From Brevibacterium marinum (GTDB taxonomy: Bacteria > Actinomycetota > Actinomycetes > Actinomycetales > Brevibacteriaceae), in the NCBI RefSeq assembly GCF_011927955.1, contig NZ_JAATJN010000001.1, positions 558,001 to 622,000 of the forward strand: a stretch of DNA of 64,000 bases, read 5' to 3'. Of the stretch, positions 53,853-62,199 are shown one piece after another. The notes under the pieces are model-generated. The model did not search any database, was not told the origin of the DNA, and saw only the letters and a program-made list of their open reading frames with translations. Each line of letters begins with the position of its first letter. Positions within the stretch are counted from its first letter, which is position 1. The position numbers were made by a program, and so were the translations under genes.

Positions 53853-54190
53853 TTCGCAACTACCGCACCACCGTCCGCGGCCGATTCACCGACCTCGACG
53901 ACATCCAGCGCGCGTCCCTGCATGCTGCGCAGGAAGACCACGATATGTTCGCCGCGAGTTTCACGCCGGAGGGAACGTTCCTCTACACACCGCAACTGCT
54001 GAACTATCAGCACCGATTTCTGCTCACCATCGATGAGGCGAGCCCCGATGACGCCGAGGTGTCCGCTGGCATCCGAGCCGAGGAGCTCTCCGATGCCGAT
54101 CTCGCCGCGCGTGGCCTCGGCGGCAGGATCGTCGATGTCTCATCGGTGTGCATCGAGGATGTCACAGTGCGTTCGGGGGCACGCCGATGA
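53849..54190 (+). CDS. DUF6204-like small protein
   Basis: A 113-residue soluble protein beginning MIRNYRTTVRGRFTDLDDIQ, then RASLHAAQEDHDMFAASFTP, which I recognise as the DUF6204 pattern (N-terminal T-V-R-G-x-F-D-x-L). The fold predicts an alpha/beta ferredoxin-like unit; function unknown. It overlaps the TetR stop and the next start by 4 bases each (ATGA), so three genes are coupled. Confidence 0.75.
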   Translation: MIRNYRTTVRGRFTDLDDIQRASLHAAQEDHDMFAASFTPEGTFLYTPQLLNYQHRFLLTIDEASPDDAEVSAGIRAEELSDADLAARGLGGRIVDVSSVCIEDVTVRSGARR

Positions 54191-54633
54191 ACTCTGAGCA
54201 TCCGGAGTACGAGACCGCGGACGCAGCACCCAGCCTCGAGGCCACACTTGTTCTGGCCTGGGCGAAGAGCTCACTGGACACCGCGATCGGCACTGCGCTC
54301 TCCCGTGTGGGACTCTCCCTGGATGACCTCCGCCGGCTGCGCAGCATCGGCGCGCAGCCCCAGGGTCTGACCCGGGAGGACCTCGCCGAGGCGATGGGCG
54401 AGTCCCGATCGCATGCAGTGCGTTCCAGCCTGCCTCTGGTCAAGCTCGGCTGGCTCTCGCGTGCGGAGTCCGGCGAGTTCGCCCTCACCGATAGCGGCCG
54501 AGCACTCATCGACCAGGCCGAAGGTCTTGCCGAGAAGGCGGCACACCGCTGGTTCACCGACACCGGGCTCAATCCGACAGAGGTGATCTCGGCCGTAGGA
54601 TCTGGCCGCTTCCCTCACTCCGGTCCACCGTGA
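54187..54633 (+). CDS. Winged-helix (MarR-like) protein
   Basis: A 148-residue protein with a winged-helix core: LEATLVLAWAKSSLDTAIGT, then GLSLDDLRRLRSIGAQPQGL and TREDLAEAMGESRSHAVRSS LPLVKLGWLSR (helix-turn-helix and wing). The layout resembles MarR, but the family match is only moderate. ATG 54187 overlaps the DUF6204 stop. Its final 65 bases overlap the 3' end of the convergent MFS gene, which is unusually long for a shared tail. It may regulate the MFS pump. Confidence 0.7.
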   Translation: MNSEHPEYETADAAPSLEATLVLAWAKSSLDTAIGTALSRVGLSLDDLRRLRSIGAQPQGLTREDLAEAMGESRSHAVRSSLPLVKLGWLSRAESGEFALTDSGRALIDQAEGLAEKAAHRWFTDTGLNPTEVISAVGSGRFPHSGPP

Positions 54634-55903
54634 GATCTACCGTCGAAACCTGAGTCCTCCCGCGCTGCACCTGAATGCAGATGAATGCGGCGGCGATCAT
54701 GGCGACACCGGCCCCCGCCATCAGGACGCCGGTGTCCACCTCGTGCAGGGCAGCGAAGACTGTGACTCCCAGAGCTCCGCCGAGGTTGCGCGCCGTGCTT
54801 CCCGCACCCGAGGCGAATCCCGACCTCTGCGGCAGGGCATGCATGGCCGCTGCCACGATCGCGGGGGTGAGGGTTCCGACTCCGACTGCCCACACGAAGA
54901 GTGCGGACCACAGGCCCCACAGCCCTGCACCGGAGATCGTCAGACCCATCAGCCCGAGCCCTATGCCACCCACGACGAGCCCCAGAGCGCTCGTTCTCCA
55001 GACGCCGAGGCGGTTGCTGACCCGCGATGACAAGGCCCCGAAGAACGGCATCGGAAGCAGAGCAGGCAGGGTGGCCAATCCCGCCTGCAGCGGACTCAGG
55101 CCTCGACCGTCCTGGAAGAACTGGGTGAGCAGGAACAGAGTGCCGAGAACACAGAAATTCATCATGGCAGCGACGACGCAGGCGAGCATCAGCCTCGCCC
55201 GCGATGAACTCACCGACGGGGCAGCGACTGGCGGCAGCCCTGTGCCCGAAGCAGACTCGGGAGACGGTGCGGACTCGGCAGACGGTGCGGAGTCGGGCGC
55301 GGCGGGGCGCTCAGATTCCCGAACTCTCCCGCCGCTTCCGGACCGCGACGCCCCGCCCCTCGGAGAGGATGCAAGAATCGGGATGACAGCGATGAGAATG
55401 ATCGGCAGATTCAGCCAGAACACCGCTCTCCAGTTGCCCACATCGACGAGCAGCCCTCCCAGCAGAGGCCCGAGGGGAAGGGCGATACCGCCCAGCGCGG
55501 CCCACAGACCGACGAGCCTGCTTCGTTCTCTCTCGTCCGCGGCCGATTCCGAGAGCATCGCCAGTGTTCCGGTCATTGTCGCGGCCGCACCGACGCCCTG
55601 GAGGGCGCGAGAACTTACGAGCAACTCGATCGTCGGTGACAGCGAACAGGCCAGCGAGCCGAGGAAGAAACAGAGGAAACCGAATATCACAATCCGGCGG
55701 TGACCCCAACGGTCCCCGATCGCCCCGATCGCCAACAGCAGCGCGGCCAGGACGAAGGTATAGGCATTGACGACCCCGGCCATCCCCGTCTGACCCGCAC
55801 GGAGGTCGACGTTGATCTGCGGCAGTGCGACATTCACCACTGTCACATCGAGGAGGACGAGGAAGTACCCGGCGCACAGGCCGAGGATGAGCATTCTGGG
55901 CAT
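54569..55903 (-). CDS. MFS drug-efflux transporter
   Basis: A 444-residue transporter with LVLLDVTVVNVALPQINVDL in the first segment (DHA family hallmark), GDRWGHRRIVIFGFLCFFLG after segment 2 and SRALQGVGAAATMTGTLAML near 98. About 12-14 segments; a central Pro/Ser-rich cytoplasmic loop at about 180-235. Probably a multidrug:H+ antiporter. ATG 55903 has GAGG upstream. Its last 65 bases are shared with the convergent winged-helix gene. Confidence 0.85.
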   Translation of the reverse strand: MPRMLILGLCAGYFLVLLDVTVVNVALPQINVDLRAGQTGMAGVVNAYTFVLAALLLAIGAIGDRWGHRRIVIFGFLCFFLGSLACSLSPTIELLVSSRALQGVGAAATMTGTLAMLSESAADERERSRLVGLWAALGGIALPLGPLLGGLLVDVGNWRAVFWLNLPIILIAVIPILASSPRGGASRSGSGGRVRESERPAAPDSAPSAESAPSPESASGTGLPPVAAPSVSSSRARLMLACVVAAMMNFCVLGTLFLLTQFFQDGRGLSPLQAGLATLPALLPMPFFGALSSRVSNRLGVWRTSALGLVVGGIGLGLMGLTISGAGLWGLWSALFVWAVGVGTLTPAIVAAAMHALPQRSGFASGAGSTARNLGGALGVTVFAALHEVDTGVLMAGAGVAMIAAAFICIQVQRGRTQVSTVDLTVDRSEGSGQILRPRSPLSD

Positions 55904-56027
55904 CCGTCTCGCCTCATTCGTGGGTTCGCTCGTCGGTCAAGGACGCCACAGACGCTATCGAGCGCCTCTGTGCGTGTCGAGATCCCGACGAACCTCACCC
56001 ACTGTGCCCGCAGCTCCCACCATCGAA

Positions 56028-56087
56028 AAACGGGTTGAGTGCCGAGGCACGCCCGTGCGCAGGCGCGTCTCGGCACTCAACCCGTTT
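56028..56087 (-). terminator. Rho-independent terminator of the semialdehyde-dehydrogenase gene
   Basis: Arms 56028-56046 and 56069-56087 are perfectly complementary over 19 bp around a 22-base loop. Read on the minus strand the last arm runs directly into TTTTT, a true terminator, 27 bases after the dehydrogenase stop. Confidence 0.88.
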
Positions 56088-56113
56088 ATCGGCGAGAGCT
56101 GAGCTCATCAGCG

Positions 56114-57508
56114 TCACTCAGCCACGTAGTACATCCGCTTGTTGACGAACTCGTCCATGCCGTAGGGTCCCAGCTCGCGGCCGAAGCCCGAGCGCTTGGT
56201 GCCGCCGAAGGGGATCTCCGCACCCTCACCGGCGGGGGTGTTGACGTTCGACATGCCCACCTCGAGGCCCTGGGCGAGCTTCGCGGCGCGCTCTTCGTCC
56301 TTGGCGAACACGGCGCCGCCGAGCCCGAAGCGGGTGTCGTTGGCGAGCTTGAGGGCCTCGTCGTCGCTGCTCACCTTGTACACGGTGGCCACGGGGCCGA
56401 AGAGCTCCTCACGGTAGGCGTCCATGTCGGAGGTGACTCCGGTCAGCACGGCCGGCGAGACGTAGGCCGAACCGTCCGATGCCAGCTCGCCGCCGACGAG
56501 TGTCGCACCCTGTTCGACTGCGCGGTCGAGCTGCTTGCGCAGGTTCTCAGCCGCACCACGCGAGGACAGTGGCGAGTACTTGCCGTCGCCCGCCTCGGCG
56601 GGGGTGCCCTTCGTCCAGTCCTGAGCGCGCTTGGTCAGTCCGGACACGAAGTCTTCGTAGATGTCATCCATGACGATCATGCGCTTGTTCGCATTGCAGA
56701 CCTGGCCGGTGTTGTAGAGGCGGGTGCCCCAGGCGGTGTCGACTGCCTCGTCCATGTCGTCCGTATCGAGGACGATGTAGGGATCGGAGCCGCCGAGCTC
56801 GAGCACGGCCTTCTTGAGGTTCTTGCCGGCGGTGGCCGCCACGGCCGAACCGGCGCGCTCGGAACCGGTCAGCGACACACCTTCGAGCCGATCATCGGCG
56901 ATGATGGTCTCGACCTGCTCATGGGTGGCGTAGACGTTGTTGTACACGCCGTCGGGGATGCCGGCTTCCTTCATGATCTCGGCGATCTTCGCCGAGGAGC
57001 GCGGACAGATCTCGGCGTGCTTGAGGATGATCGTGTTGCCGAGCACGAGGTTGGGTGCCGCGAAGCGGGCGACCTGGTAGTACGGGAAGTTCCACGGCAT
57101 GATGCCCAGCAGCGCGCCGACGGGACGGCGCTGGATGAATGCCTTGCCGCCCGACATCGACTTGATGGGCTCGTCGGCGGCGAAGTCCGGTCCGTTGTCC
57201 GCGTAGTAGTTGAAGATCTCCTCGCAGAATTCGGCCTCTTCGATCCCTTCCGCGACGGGCTTGCCCATCTCCTCGGCGATGATCTTCGCGAGTTCTTCCT
57301 TGTGCTCTCCGAAGAGTGCGGCGACCTCGTTGACGATCTTTCCGCGCTCCTCGGTCGTCTTCTCGCGCCAGCTCAGGAAGCCCTTGTGAGCTGCATCGAG
57401 GACCTTTTCGATCTGCGCGTCGGTGGCGGTGTCGAACTTCTCGACGACTTCGCCCGTGGCCGGGTTCTCGACACGGTAGCCGCCTGCAGCACTGCCTACA
57501 TTGCTCAT
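56114..57508 (-). CDS. NAD(P)-dependent succinate-semialdehyde dehydrogenase family
   Basis: A 464-residue aldehyde dehydrogenase of the GabD2/YneI branch. MPWNFPYYQVARFAAPNLVL near 128, the Glu in KAVLELGGSDPYIVLD near 222, and the catalytic Cys in NTGQVCNANKRMI near 265. The end carries EIPFGGTKRSGFGRELGPYG. It oxidises succinate semialdehyde or a related short aldehyde. ATG 57508 has AAAGGAG upstream. It sits next to the uronate regulon; a link to 2-oxoglutarate-semialdehyde of sugar-acid pathways is possible, but the family also serves GABA degradation. Confidence 0.88.
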   Translation of the reverse strand: MSNVGSAAGGYRVENPATGEVVEKFDTATDAQIEKVLDAAHKGFLSWREKTTEERGKIVNEVAALFGEHKEELAKIIAEEMGKPVAEGIEEAEFCEEIFNYYADNGPDFAADEPIKSMSGGKAFIQRRPVGALLGIMPWNFPYYQVARFAAPNLVLGNTIILKHAEICPRSSAKIAEIMKEAGIPDGVYNNVYATHEQVETIIADDRLEGVSLTGSERAGSAVAATAGKNLKKAVLELGGSDPYIVLDTDDMDEAVDTAWGTRLYNTGQVCNANKRMIVMDDIYEDFVSGLTKRAQDWTKGTPAEAGDGKYSPLSSRGAAENLRKQLDRAVEQGATLVGGELASDGSAYVSPAVLTGVTSDMDAYREELFGPVATVYKVSSDDEALKLANDTRFGLGGAVFAKDEERAAKLAQGLEVGMSNVNTPAGEGAEIPFGGTKRSGFGRELGPYGMDEFVNKRMYYVAE

Positions 57509-57829
57509 TCCAGACTCCTTTGACTAGTGGCGCCCGATGGCGCCGGTTAAGGCGTTGTGCATCGCTGAACACCGTCGCATTCGACGGATCGCGTATGCTT
57601 GCCTCTCACGCTATCAACACGTGACCGGCGCAACAAGTGGCGGAACCTGGGGGAATCATCAGTCTCTGATCCGACCCGCCGGCCCCGTAGGGCCTTTGCG
57701 GAATCCGCATGACTTACTACTGAATTCGCACAGACAGGTGAGTGCGGTCACGGTTTCGGCAACCGCGACTTCACGCGACTGATCCCGGAGACCTCGCAGG
57801 CCGTCCCTGACCGGTGAAGCCGTACGGAC
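57509..57829. other. Gap between the dehydrogenase and the IclR gene, no gene seen
   Basis: About 320 bases. It contains ggcgcc-cgat-ggcgcc (57529-57544), a 6-bp perfect inverted repeat close to the dehydrogenase start, and should hold that gene's promoter; no convincing -35/-10 pair stands out. No open frame of note. Confidence 0.6.
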
Positions 57830-58585
57830 TCAGCGGGCACCGAGGAGTCGGGAGATCTCATCGGCCGCCGCGATCGCGGAATCGGAGAACTGCTCGATCG
57901 ACGTACCCGGATGTTCCAGTGCGATCGACGAGATCGACAGACCGTGGGTGACTTCGCCGGTATGATTGCGGATCCCTGCAGACACACAGACGGTCCCCGA
58001 CTCGTTCTCCCCGATGTCGGTGGCGAATCCGCGCTCGCGCACACGCTCCAGCTCCGCTGACAGCGCATCGGCGGTCGTGATGGTCTGCGCCGTGCGGGCA
58101 GGCAAGCCGACGCGCTCGATGAATTCCGCGACGCGACTCGGCGACCACGTCGCCATCACGGCCTTGCCCATTCCGGTGCAGTGCAATGGCATGCCGTGTC
58201 CCACGCGGGACTTCATCTGGTACGGCTTGGATGCATCGCGGCGGATGAGATAGAGGATCTCCTCGCCGGTGGCAACGCCCACATGGATCGTGCAGTCGAC
58301 CTCCTTCACCAATCGATCGACGGTCGGGCTCGCCAACTGGGCAATGTCCACGGAGGCGATCGCGCGGCCCGCAATCGACAACATGGCCGAGCCGGCACGG
58401 TACCCGTGCTCTCCGTCGCCCATGATGTAGTCGCTGGCCACAAGTGTGGCCAGGATCCGGTGAACAGTCGCCTTGGCGAGTCCCGAGGCGGCGACGATGT
58501 CGGTGAATCGTGAATGCTCGAGCGCGGCAGCGAGCACACTCATCGTCTTCTCGCTGGCGCTCTTCTGTCCTATTGTGTCGTTCAC
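57830..58585 (-). CDS. IclR-family regulator of the uronate genes (KdgR-like)
   Basis: A 251-residue IclR protein: HTH SRFTDIVAASGLAKATVHRI at about 25-45, and an effector domain with VGHGMPLHCTGMGKAVMATW near 127 and GTVCVSAGIRNHTGEVTHGL near 198, whose Ser/Cys/His residues line the sugar-acid pocket in the family. The GTG 58585 has GGGAGAGG upstream. It is divergent from the KDPG aldolase across 106 bases containing repeated agaactaa sites. The gene set (eda, kdgK, uxaC) suggests 2-keto-3-deoxygluconate or a related acid as ligand; that is inference. Confidence 0.88.
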   Translation of the reverse strand: MNDTIGQKSASEKTMSVLAAALEHSRFTDIVAASGLAKATVHRILATLVASDYIMGDGEHGYRAGSAMLSIAGRAIASVDIAQLASPTVDRLVKEVDCTIHVGVATGEEILYLIRRDASKPYQMKSRVGHGMPLHCTGMGKAVMATWSPSRVAEFIERVGLPARTAQTITTADALSAELERVRERGFATDIGENESGTVCVSAGIRNHTGEVTHGLSISSIALEHPGTSIEQFSDSAIAAADEISRLLGAR

Positions 58586-58635
58586 ATTCGCCTCTCCCGC
58601 GTGATTACGAAGTCCCGCACGTCTATAATACTGAT

Positions 58636-58663
58636 AGAACTAAGTTTTGCTGGACAGAACTAA
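58636..58663. promoter_or_regulatory. Operator repeat in the iclR-aldolase gap
   Basis: agaactaa at 58636-58643 and 58656-58663, exactly 20 bp apart; between them agtttTG-ctgga-CAgaact (58643-58661) is an inverted repeat with one mismatch. A TATAAT lies upstream (58624-58629). The spacing, two helical turns, suits an IclR dimer-of-dimers. Confidence 0.6.
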
Positions 58664-58691
58664 CTGATGACATTCATCGAGGAGGGGCAGG

Positions 58692-59336
58692 ATGCACACG
58701 ACCCAACGGATAGACGTGTTCGACGGTCAGAAGTTGGTGCCGTTGGCGGCCCCGGCTGACCCTGCGCAGACTCTCGCACTGCACCGAGGACTTCTGGACG
58801 GCGGCCTGAACATCGTCGAAATCGGCCTGCGCACCCCTCACGCGATGACGGCGCTGTCCGAACTTGCCGCGGACGGTGATCTCATCGTCGGGGCGGGCAC
58901 GGTCATGAACGGCTCGCAGGCGAACGAGGCTCTGTCCGCCGGGGCACAGTTCCTCGTGTCTCCGGGCTTCGCCGACGACATCCTCGGCGTGGCAATCGAT
59001 AACAACGTGCCCTATGTACCCGGTGTCGCGACCGCGACCGAGGTTATGCGCTCATGGCAGGCAGGCCTGCGTCTGGTGAAGCTGTTTCCAGCCAACATCC
59101 TCGGTGGGCTCAGATACATCGATGCACTCGGATCAGCCTTCCGAGACGTCTCCTTCATGCCCTCGGGAGGAGTCTCCCCCGACACCCTTGCCGAGCATCT
59201 GGCCCACCCGGCTGTGGCCATGGTCAGCGGCAGCTGGATGACCTCGTCGACGACTCTGGATCGCGGCGCCGCCGAGGTCGCGGGCACCGTACGTGCAGCC
59301 TTGGCGACCACCTCAGACATCGGCGCTCGAGCATGA
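58692..59336 (+). CDS. eda: 2-keto-3-deoxy-6-phosphogluconate aldolase
   Basis: A 214-residue class-I aldolase of the KDPG/KHG family: VEIGLRTPHAMTALSELA near 38 (the Glu/Arg-Thr motif), GAGTVMNG near 67, LVSPGFADD near 88, and the Schiff-base Lys in RLVKLFPAN near 130; MPSGGVSP near 155. It splits KDPG into pyruvate and glyceraldehyde 3-phosphate, the last step of uronate degradation. ATG 58692 follows GAGGAGGGG. kdgK starts within its stop codon. Confidence 0.92.
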   Translation: MHTTQRIDVFDGQKLVPLAAPADPAQTLALHRGLLDGGLNIVEIGLRTPHAMTALSELAADGDLIVGAGTVMNGSQANEALSAGAQFLVSPGFADDILGVAIDNNVPYVPGVATATEVMRSWQAGLRLVKLFPANILGGLRYIDALGSAFRDVSFMPSGGVSPDTLAEHLAHPAVAMVSGSWMTSSTTLDRGAAEVAGTVRAALATTSDIGARA

Positions 59337-60277
59337 GCGGCCTCGTCACGGCCGGAGAGAGCCTCGCCCTCATCTACACGAGGAACACAGGCGGTCTCGA
59401 TGTTCTCTCTGAGGCAGCCGTCAGTTTCGGCGGAGCGGAGAGCAACGTGGCAATTGCGGCAGCTCGCCTCGGCGCCGACGTGTCCTGGGTCGGCCGGATC
59501 GGAGACGATGCCTTCGGTCGCCGGATCACACGCACCATCCGCGGCGAAGGGATCGACGTGTATGGCGCTCTCGATTCCACGGCACCGACCGCGCTGATGG
59601 TCAAGGACCGCCCGTCGCTCGGCCGCACACGTGTCGTCTACTACCGGACCGGCAATGCCGGGAGCCGTCTGTGCGTCGAGGACCTCCCTCAGCCGGCACT
59701 GGAGTCTGCGGAGATCTTTCACTTCACGGGCATCTCCCTGGCCTTGGGTGACCAAGTGGCCCGAACAGTCCTCACCGCCGCGCGGACCGTCCGCGAGGCC
59801 GGAGGCTGTGTCTCATTCGACCTCAACTATCGCTCGAAGATGTGGACACATGAGTCGGCGGAGCCGGCATTTCGTGAAGCCATCGGGCTCTCGGACATCG
59901 TGTTCGCAGGAGATGATGAAGCCGCGATCGCTGTCGGGAGTGGTTCTGTCGGCGAATTGGCGCAGCGGATAACAGCGCTCGGCCCGCAGGAGGTTGTGAT
60001 CAAGCTCGGTGATCGTGGCGCCTACGCCCTCGTGGGTGACGAGACAGTGCAACAGCCGCCGTTCCTCGTTGAGGTCGCGGACACCGTCGGCGCCGGAGAT
60101 GCCTTCGTCGGCGGCTACCTGACAGAGCGTCTGGCCGGTCTCGACCTGAAGAGCCGAATGCGCACGGCGGCAGCGGCAGGAGCATGCGCGTGTCGTGGCG
60201 ATGGCGACTGGGAGATGATGCCGACCCGCCGCGACATCATGGAACTCACCACGGGAGGCGACCCGGTCTCGCGCTGA
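59333..60277 (+). CDS. kdgK: 2-keto-3-deoxygluconate kinase (PfkB family)
   Basis: A 314-residue PfkB sugar kinase: LVTAGESLALIYTRNTG at the start, FGGAESNVAIAAARLGADV near 30, and the catalytic ADTVGAGDAFVGGYLTERLA near 250 with Asp as base. The signature and the neighbour eda match 2-keto-3-deoxygluconate kinase, which makes KDPG. ATG 59333 overlaps the aldolase stop (ATGA); a longer open frame through eda is not used. Substrate by context. Confidence 0.87.
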   Translation: MSGLVTAGESLALIYTRNTGGLDVLSEAAVSFGGAESNVAIAAARLGADVSWVGRIGDDAFGRRITRTIRGEGIDVYGALDSTAPTALMVKDRPSLGRTRVVYYRTGNAGSRLCVEDLPQPALESAEIFHFTGISLALGDQVARTVLTAARTVREAGGCVSFDLNYRSKMWTHESAEPAFREAIGLSDIVFAGDDEAAIAVGSGSVGELAQRITALGPQEVVIKLGDRGAYALVGDETVQQPPFLVEVADTVGAGDAFVGGYLTERLAGLDLKSRMRTAAAAGACACRGDGDWEMMPTRRDIMELTTGGDPVSR

Positions 60278-60284
60278 GCCGCAG

Positions 60285-60339
60285 GCCGGGTCTCGAGCCC
60301 GGCTTCGCCACGGCTCCGGCACTCGCCTATGCCGGGCTC
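60285..60339. terminator. Inverted repeats between kdgK and the transporter
   Basis: gccggg (60285-60290) pairs with cccggc (60298-60303), and gagcccggc (60295-60303) pairs with gccgggctc (60331-60339) over 9 bp. These competing hairpins fill the 64-base gap between convergent genes and could end either transcript, but no T-run follows. Confidence 0.45.
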
Positions 60340-60341
60340 GA

Positions 60342-61964
60342 CTACTCCGAGGGTTCGATCTTCGCGCCCTCGCGCTTGACCTCCTCGAGCGGCCACAGCT
60401 TCTCATAAGGCTGCCCGGTGAGCTTCTCCAGGCGAGTGCGAGTCTGAAGGTCGACGTCGGCCTTGGCCCCGCCCGCTTCGAGACGGCCGATCTCGGCCAG
60501 AAGCACCGAGTGCGCCTGCTTGTCGAGGTGGAAGCGCCGCGAGACCACGAACGCGATGATGATGAGTATCAGCGGAGCGAAGATTGTGACCGCTGCAATG
60601 GCACCGGACACTCCTGCGGGCTGAACGAGCACACACTCACCGGTGCAACCGGCGTCGACAGGGACTCCACCGCTGGTTCCCGGTTTCATGAAGCCGGACG
60701 CGTCGATCAACCCGCCGACGATGAGTGAGCCGATGGCACCGGTCGACTTCCGTCCGAAGGTCATAACCGCCGCATAGATTCCGGCCCGGTGTTCTCCCGT
60801 CATCAGATAGTCCACGTCGGGAATGAACGGATAGACATTCCAGGGCGTGAACTCAAGCAGAGCTCGGCCGATCTGATACGCGACGCCGACGATGATGAGC
60901 AAGACGATCGTGGACTGCGGCTGGAACACGTATATCGCACCCAGTGAGAGCAGAGTCGCCGTGATCAAAGTGTATGAGGTCGCATAGAGGAAGCGGGGGC
61001 CGCGTGCGACCATGAGGAACCCGGCAATGATCGTGACCGGCAGACCCACGATGCCGAGAGCCTGCAACGTGAGACCGAAGGTCTCACTGCTGGCGATCGA
61101 ATACACCACGAAGAAAGTCAGAGCACTGGAGAAGACGTCCTTGGCGGTGAACGAACTCAGGTAGATGACCAAGTGCTTGACGAAGGCTCGATTGCGGAAG
61201 GTGCTGCCGGCCTGGATGACAGTGGTCTTGAGGGTGAGCCAGAGACTCTGTCTGGGCTGTGCCTCGAGCTGCGCAAGGTATTCCGGTGTGATCTTTCGTT
61301 CCCAGGTGGTGAAATAGGCGATCGCGACGCCGAGGGCGAACAGCACCGACAATGCCGTCCCGGCAATGAGGTAGGCGTGCGGATCGCCCGTTGCCTGGAT
61401 CGCTGCAGGCAGCGCGAACACCAGGAAGGTTCCGCATGCTGAGAAGAACATTCGAGTTGCGGACAGCTTCGTGCGGTCGGTGTAGTTCTCGGTCATCTCG
61501 CTGGGCAGCGTCTCCCAGGGGATGAGGATGATCGCCATGATCACCTCCACTGCGAGATAGACGACCAGGTAGTACCAATAGCCCTGGCCCGCTATCCACA
61601 GCAGCGGGAAGACGAGGAGGACCAGGGGTGCGCCGATCATCAGGAAGAAGTGTCGGCGGCCGAATCTGCGACCGAGTCGAGTGCGGAAGAAGTTGTCCGT
61701 CAGCGGCCCCACGAGCACGCTGACGACGGCGTCGACGATCCTCGCAATGAACAGGATCGATGCGCCCTGCAGCGCCGAGACCCCGCCGTAGTTCGTGAAG
61801 AAGAACAGCATGAGTCCACCGACGATGGTGTTCCATCCGCCGCCCATGAGGTCGACGACACCGTAGCCCATGCTGCGCACGATCGTGATCGGCCTCGCGG
61901 TGTATACCCGTGCGCCGGAGTAGTCGCGCTCGCTTCGCTTCGAGGCAGTTGCATCGGTGTGCAT
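60342..61964 (-). CDS. GPH-family sugar transporter (glycoside-pentoside-hexuronide:cation symporter)
   Basis: A transporter of about 540 residues with 12 hydrophobic segments. ITIVRSMGYGVVDLMGGGWN at the start, IARIVDAVVSVLVGPLTDNF with TRLGRRFGRRHFFLMIGAPL after segment 2, and LIPWETLPSEMTENYTDRTK near 150 are GPH/MelB-family marks. It likely takes up glucuronate, galacturonate or their oligomers with Na+ or H+. ATG 61964 has AAGGGA upstream. An in-frame GTG at 62060 would add 32 residues, but then the 20-bp-spaced operator repeats would lie in coding sequence, so I prefer 61964. Confidence 0.85.
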   Translation of the reverse strand: MHTDATASKRSERDYSGARVYTARPITIVRSMGYGVVDLMGGGWNTIVGGLMLFFFTNYGGVSALQGASILFIARIVDAVVSVLVGPLTDNFFRTRLGRRFGRRHFFLMIGAPLVLLVFPLLWIAGQGYWYYLVVYLAVEVIMAIILIPWETLPSEMTENYTDRTKLSATRMFFSACGTFLVFALPAAIQATGDPHAYLIAGTALSVLFALGVAIAYFTTWERKITPEYLAQLEAQPRQSLWLTLKTTVIQAGSTFRNRAFVKHLVIYLSSFTAKDVFSSALTFFVVYSIASSETFGLTLQALGIVGLPVTIIAGFLMVARGPRFLYATSYTLITATLLSLGAIYVFQPQSTIVLLIIVGVAYQIGRALLEFTPWNVYPFIPDVDYLMTGEHRAGIYAAVMTFGRKSTGAIGSLIVGGLIDASGFMKPGTSGGVPVDAGCTGECVLVQPAGVSGAIAAVTIFAPLILIIIAFVVSRRFHLDKQAHSVLLAEIGRLEAGGAKADVDLQTRTRLEKLTGQPYEKLWPLEEVKREGAKIEPSE

Positions 61965-62020
61965 GTCAAGCAGGTCCCTTCGTTGGTCCTCGAACAAGTC
62001 AGCGACACTGCCGACATTGT

Positions 62021-62053
62021 TCTGTACTACGGAACTGTGATCTGTAGTACGGA
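62021..62053. promoter_or_regulatory. 20-bp-spaced direct repeat upstream of the GPH transporter
   Basis: tctgtaCtacgga (62021-62033) and tctgtaGtacgga (62041-62053) differ at one base and start exactly 20 bp apart; their cores gtactac and gtagtac are also mutual inverted repeats. This is a strong operator candidate in the transporter-uxaC divergent gap. Confidence 0.65.
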
Positions 62054-62140
62054 TTGACACTAAAGCTCAGAGAACATGAATGCAAGCCCCCTCACGCACC
62101 AATTGCTCTGCCGAATCGAGTATCGTGGTCACGTATACAG

Positions 62141-62158
62141 ACCTGAGGTCCGTCAGGT
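62141..62158. promoter_or_regulatory. Palindrome upstream of uxaC
   Basis: acctga - ggtccg - tcaggt, perfect 6-bp arms, 41 bases upstream of uxaC and 2 bases past a TATACA -10-like box (62134-62139). A candidate regulator site for uxaC. Confidence 0.4.
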
Positions 62159-62199
62159 GGAACCGAAAAAGCTGAGACACACTGAGGTGGCGATCGATT

